In this document: positions 5,940 through 6,649 of the stretch, in pieces
Position numbering within the stretch: position 1 is the first letter of the stretch
Layout of the letters: each line of letters opens with the position of its first letter
Source of the DNA: Acidimicrobiia bacterium
GTDB lineage: Bacteria > Actinomycetota > Acidimicrobiia > Acidimicrobiales > Iamiaceae
Length of the DNA stretch: 6,649 nucleotides
Reading direction: 5' to 3'
NCBI GenBank assembly: GCA_019247975.1
Contig: JAFBAD010000122.1
Location: 1 to 6,649 of the forward strand
Program-made: the position numbers and the translations under genes
Notes under the pieces: model-generated
Database searches by the model: none
Told to the model about the DNA's origin: nothing
The model's input: only the letters and a program-made list of their open reading frames with translations

Positions 5940-6649
5940 ATGTTCCCGTTCTGGGAGGTGGCGATCGCGCCGGTGCTGGAGGCGGCCGGGGCGAGGCGGA
6001 TCGTCGAGATCGGCGCGCTCAGGGGGGAGAACACCGAGCAACTGCTCGAGCGACTCGGCGCCGACACGGTGCTGCACGTCATCGATCCGGTGCCCGACTT
6101 CGACCCCGCCGAGCACGAGCAGCGCTTCGCGGGCCAGTACGTGTTCCATCGCGACCTGAGCGTGCACGTGCTGCCGGGCCTCGAGCCCATGGACGCCGCC
6201 CTCATCGACGGCGACCACAACTGGTACACCGTGTACCACGAGCTCTCGATGCTGAGGGACGTGGCCCGGAAGGCCGGTGCCCCCCTCCCGGTCATGCTCA
6301 TGCACGACGTGCTGTGGCCCTATGGGCGGCGCGACCTGTACTACGCCCCCGACACGATCCCCGAGGAGTTCCGTCAGCCGCACCGGAAGGCCGGGATGCG
6401 TCCCGACCGGAAGAAGCTCCTGCCGAAGTGGGGCGTCAACCCGGACATGCACAACGCCGAGGTCGAGGGCGGCCCCCGCAACGGTGTGATGACCGCGCTG
6501 GACGACTGGATGGCCGAACACGACCGGCCGTTGCGGCGGGTCGTCCTGCCCCTGTACTACGGCCTGGCCATCATCGTCGAAGAGGAGCGCCTGCAGCGTC
6601 AGCCGCAGCTCGCGGCCGTGCTCGACCACCTCGAGAGCCGGGAGGGCCG
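5940..6649 (+). CDS. Class I SAM-dependent methyltransferase (Methyltransf_24-like), 3' end outside window
   Basis: The frame is open from ATG 5940 to the right edge (236 full codons), so the gene is truncated by the window, though most of a usual-length protein is present. Rossmann motif I is VEIGALRGENT (22-32), the glycine-rich SAM loop. Asp49 in HVIDP (46-50) is the acidic residue at the end of strand 2. ALIDGDHNWYTVYHEL (87-102) is the post-strand-4 motif of the Methyltransf_24 group, and MHDV (121-124) follows. Later come WPYGRRDLYY (126-135) and EGGPRNGV (176-183), which I remember as conserved in a subgroup of sugar and polysaccharide-locus methyltransferases. It probably O-methylates a sugar or a related small acceptor in the cytosol. 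The ATG lies 10 bases after the glycosyltransferase stop with only a weak CAGCGG ahead of it, so translation is probably coupled within the operon. The fold is secure; the acceptor and the metal requirement are inferred or unknown. Confidence 0.88.
   Translation, partial: MFPFWEVAIAPVLEAAGARRIVEIGALRGENTEQLLERLGADTVLHVIDPVPDFDPAEHEQRFAGQYVFHRDLSVHVLPGLEPMDAALIDGDHNWYTVYHELSMLRDVARKAGAPLPVMLMHDVLWPYGRRDLYYAPDTIPEEFRQPHRKAGMRPDRKKLLPKWGVNPDMHNAEVEGGPRNGVMTALDDWMAEHDRPLRRVVLPLYYGLAIIVEEERLQRQPQLAAVLDHLESREG

Noticed and set aside
5550..6629. Long minus-strand frames over the glycosyltransferase and methyltransferase (also 4937-5848)
   Set aside because: They are antisense to genes with strong motifs, with compositionally biased translations and no recognisable ribosome binding site.

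Overview
The window is very GC-rich, with strong G/C bias at third codon positions, and is coding almost end to end. This suggests a high-GC actinobacterium. The glycosyltransferase and methyltransferase types are ones I associate with actinobacterial surface-glycan loci, but no rRNA or other taxonomic marker is present, so the lineage below phylum is open. There are no tRNAs, rRNAs, CRISPR arrays, insertion sequences or long repeats, and no gap above 300 bases without a gene.

Layout: (1) the 3' end of a glycosyltransferase-like gene (1-458, +); (2) after 40 bases, a complete NodU/CmcH/TobZ-type O-carbamoyltransferase, CbT1 (499-2205, +); (3) a 24-base gap with a small hairpin, then a convergent second carbamoyltransferase, CbT2 (2231-3877, -), clearly different in sequence from the first; (4) a 121-base divergent intergenic region (3878-3998) that should carry promoters for both directions; (5) a rightward tight operon of a phytanoyl-CoA-dioxygenase-like Fe(II)/2-oxoglutarate oxygenase (3999-5012), a family 2 glycosyltransferase (about 5006-5929) and a class I SAM methyltransferase (5940 to beyond the right edge).

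Together this looks like the interior of a carbohydrate biosynthesis or decoration locus, such as a surface polysaccharide or a glycosylated natural product. Glycosyltransferases would build the glycan, and the carbamoyltransferases, dioxygenase and methyltransferase would add carbamoyl, hydroxyl and methyl groups. The product cannot be named from this window, because no nucleotide-sugar synthesis, polymerase, export, PKS or NRPS gene is visible.

The most notable points are: two divergent carbamoyltransferases with different departures from the family's conserved C-terminal motifs; a glycosyltransferase whose domain begins at the dioxygenase stop codon with no ATG, GTG or TTG where the fold needs one; and a small divergent promoter region whose only AT-rich spot holds back-to-back -10-like hexamers. 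These are variations on known families. I do not see evidence for a wholly new type of system.
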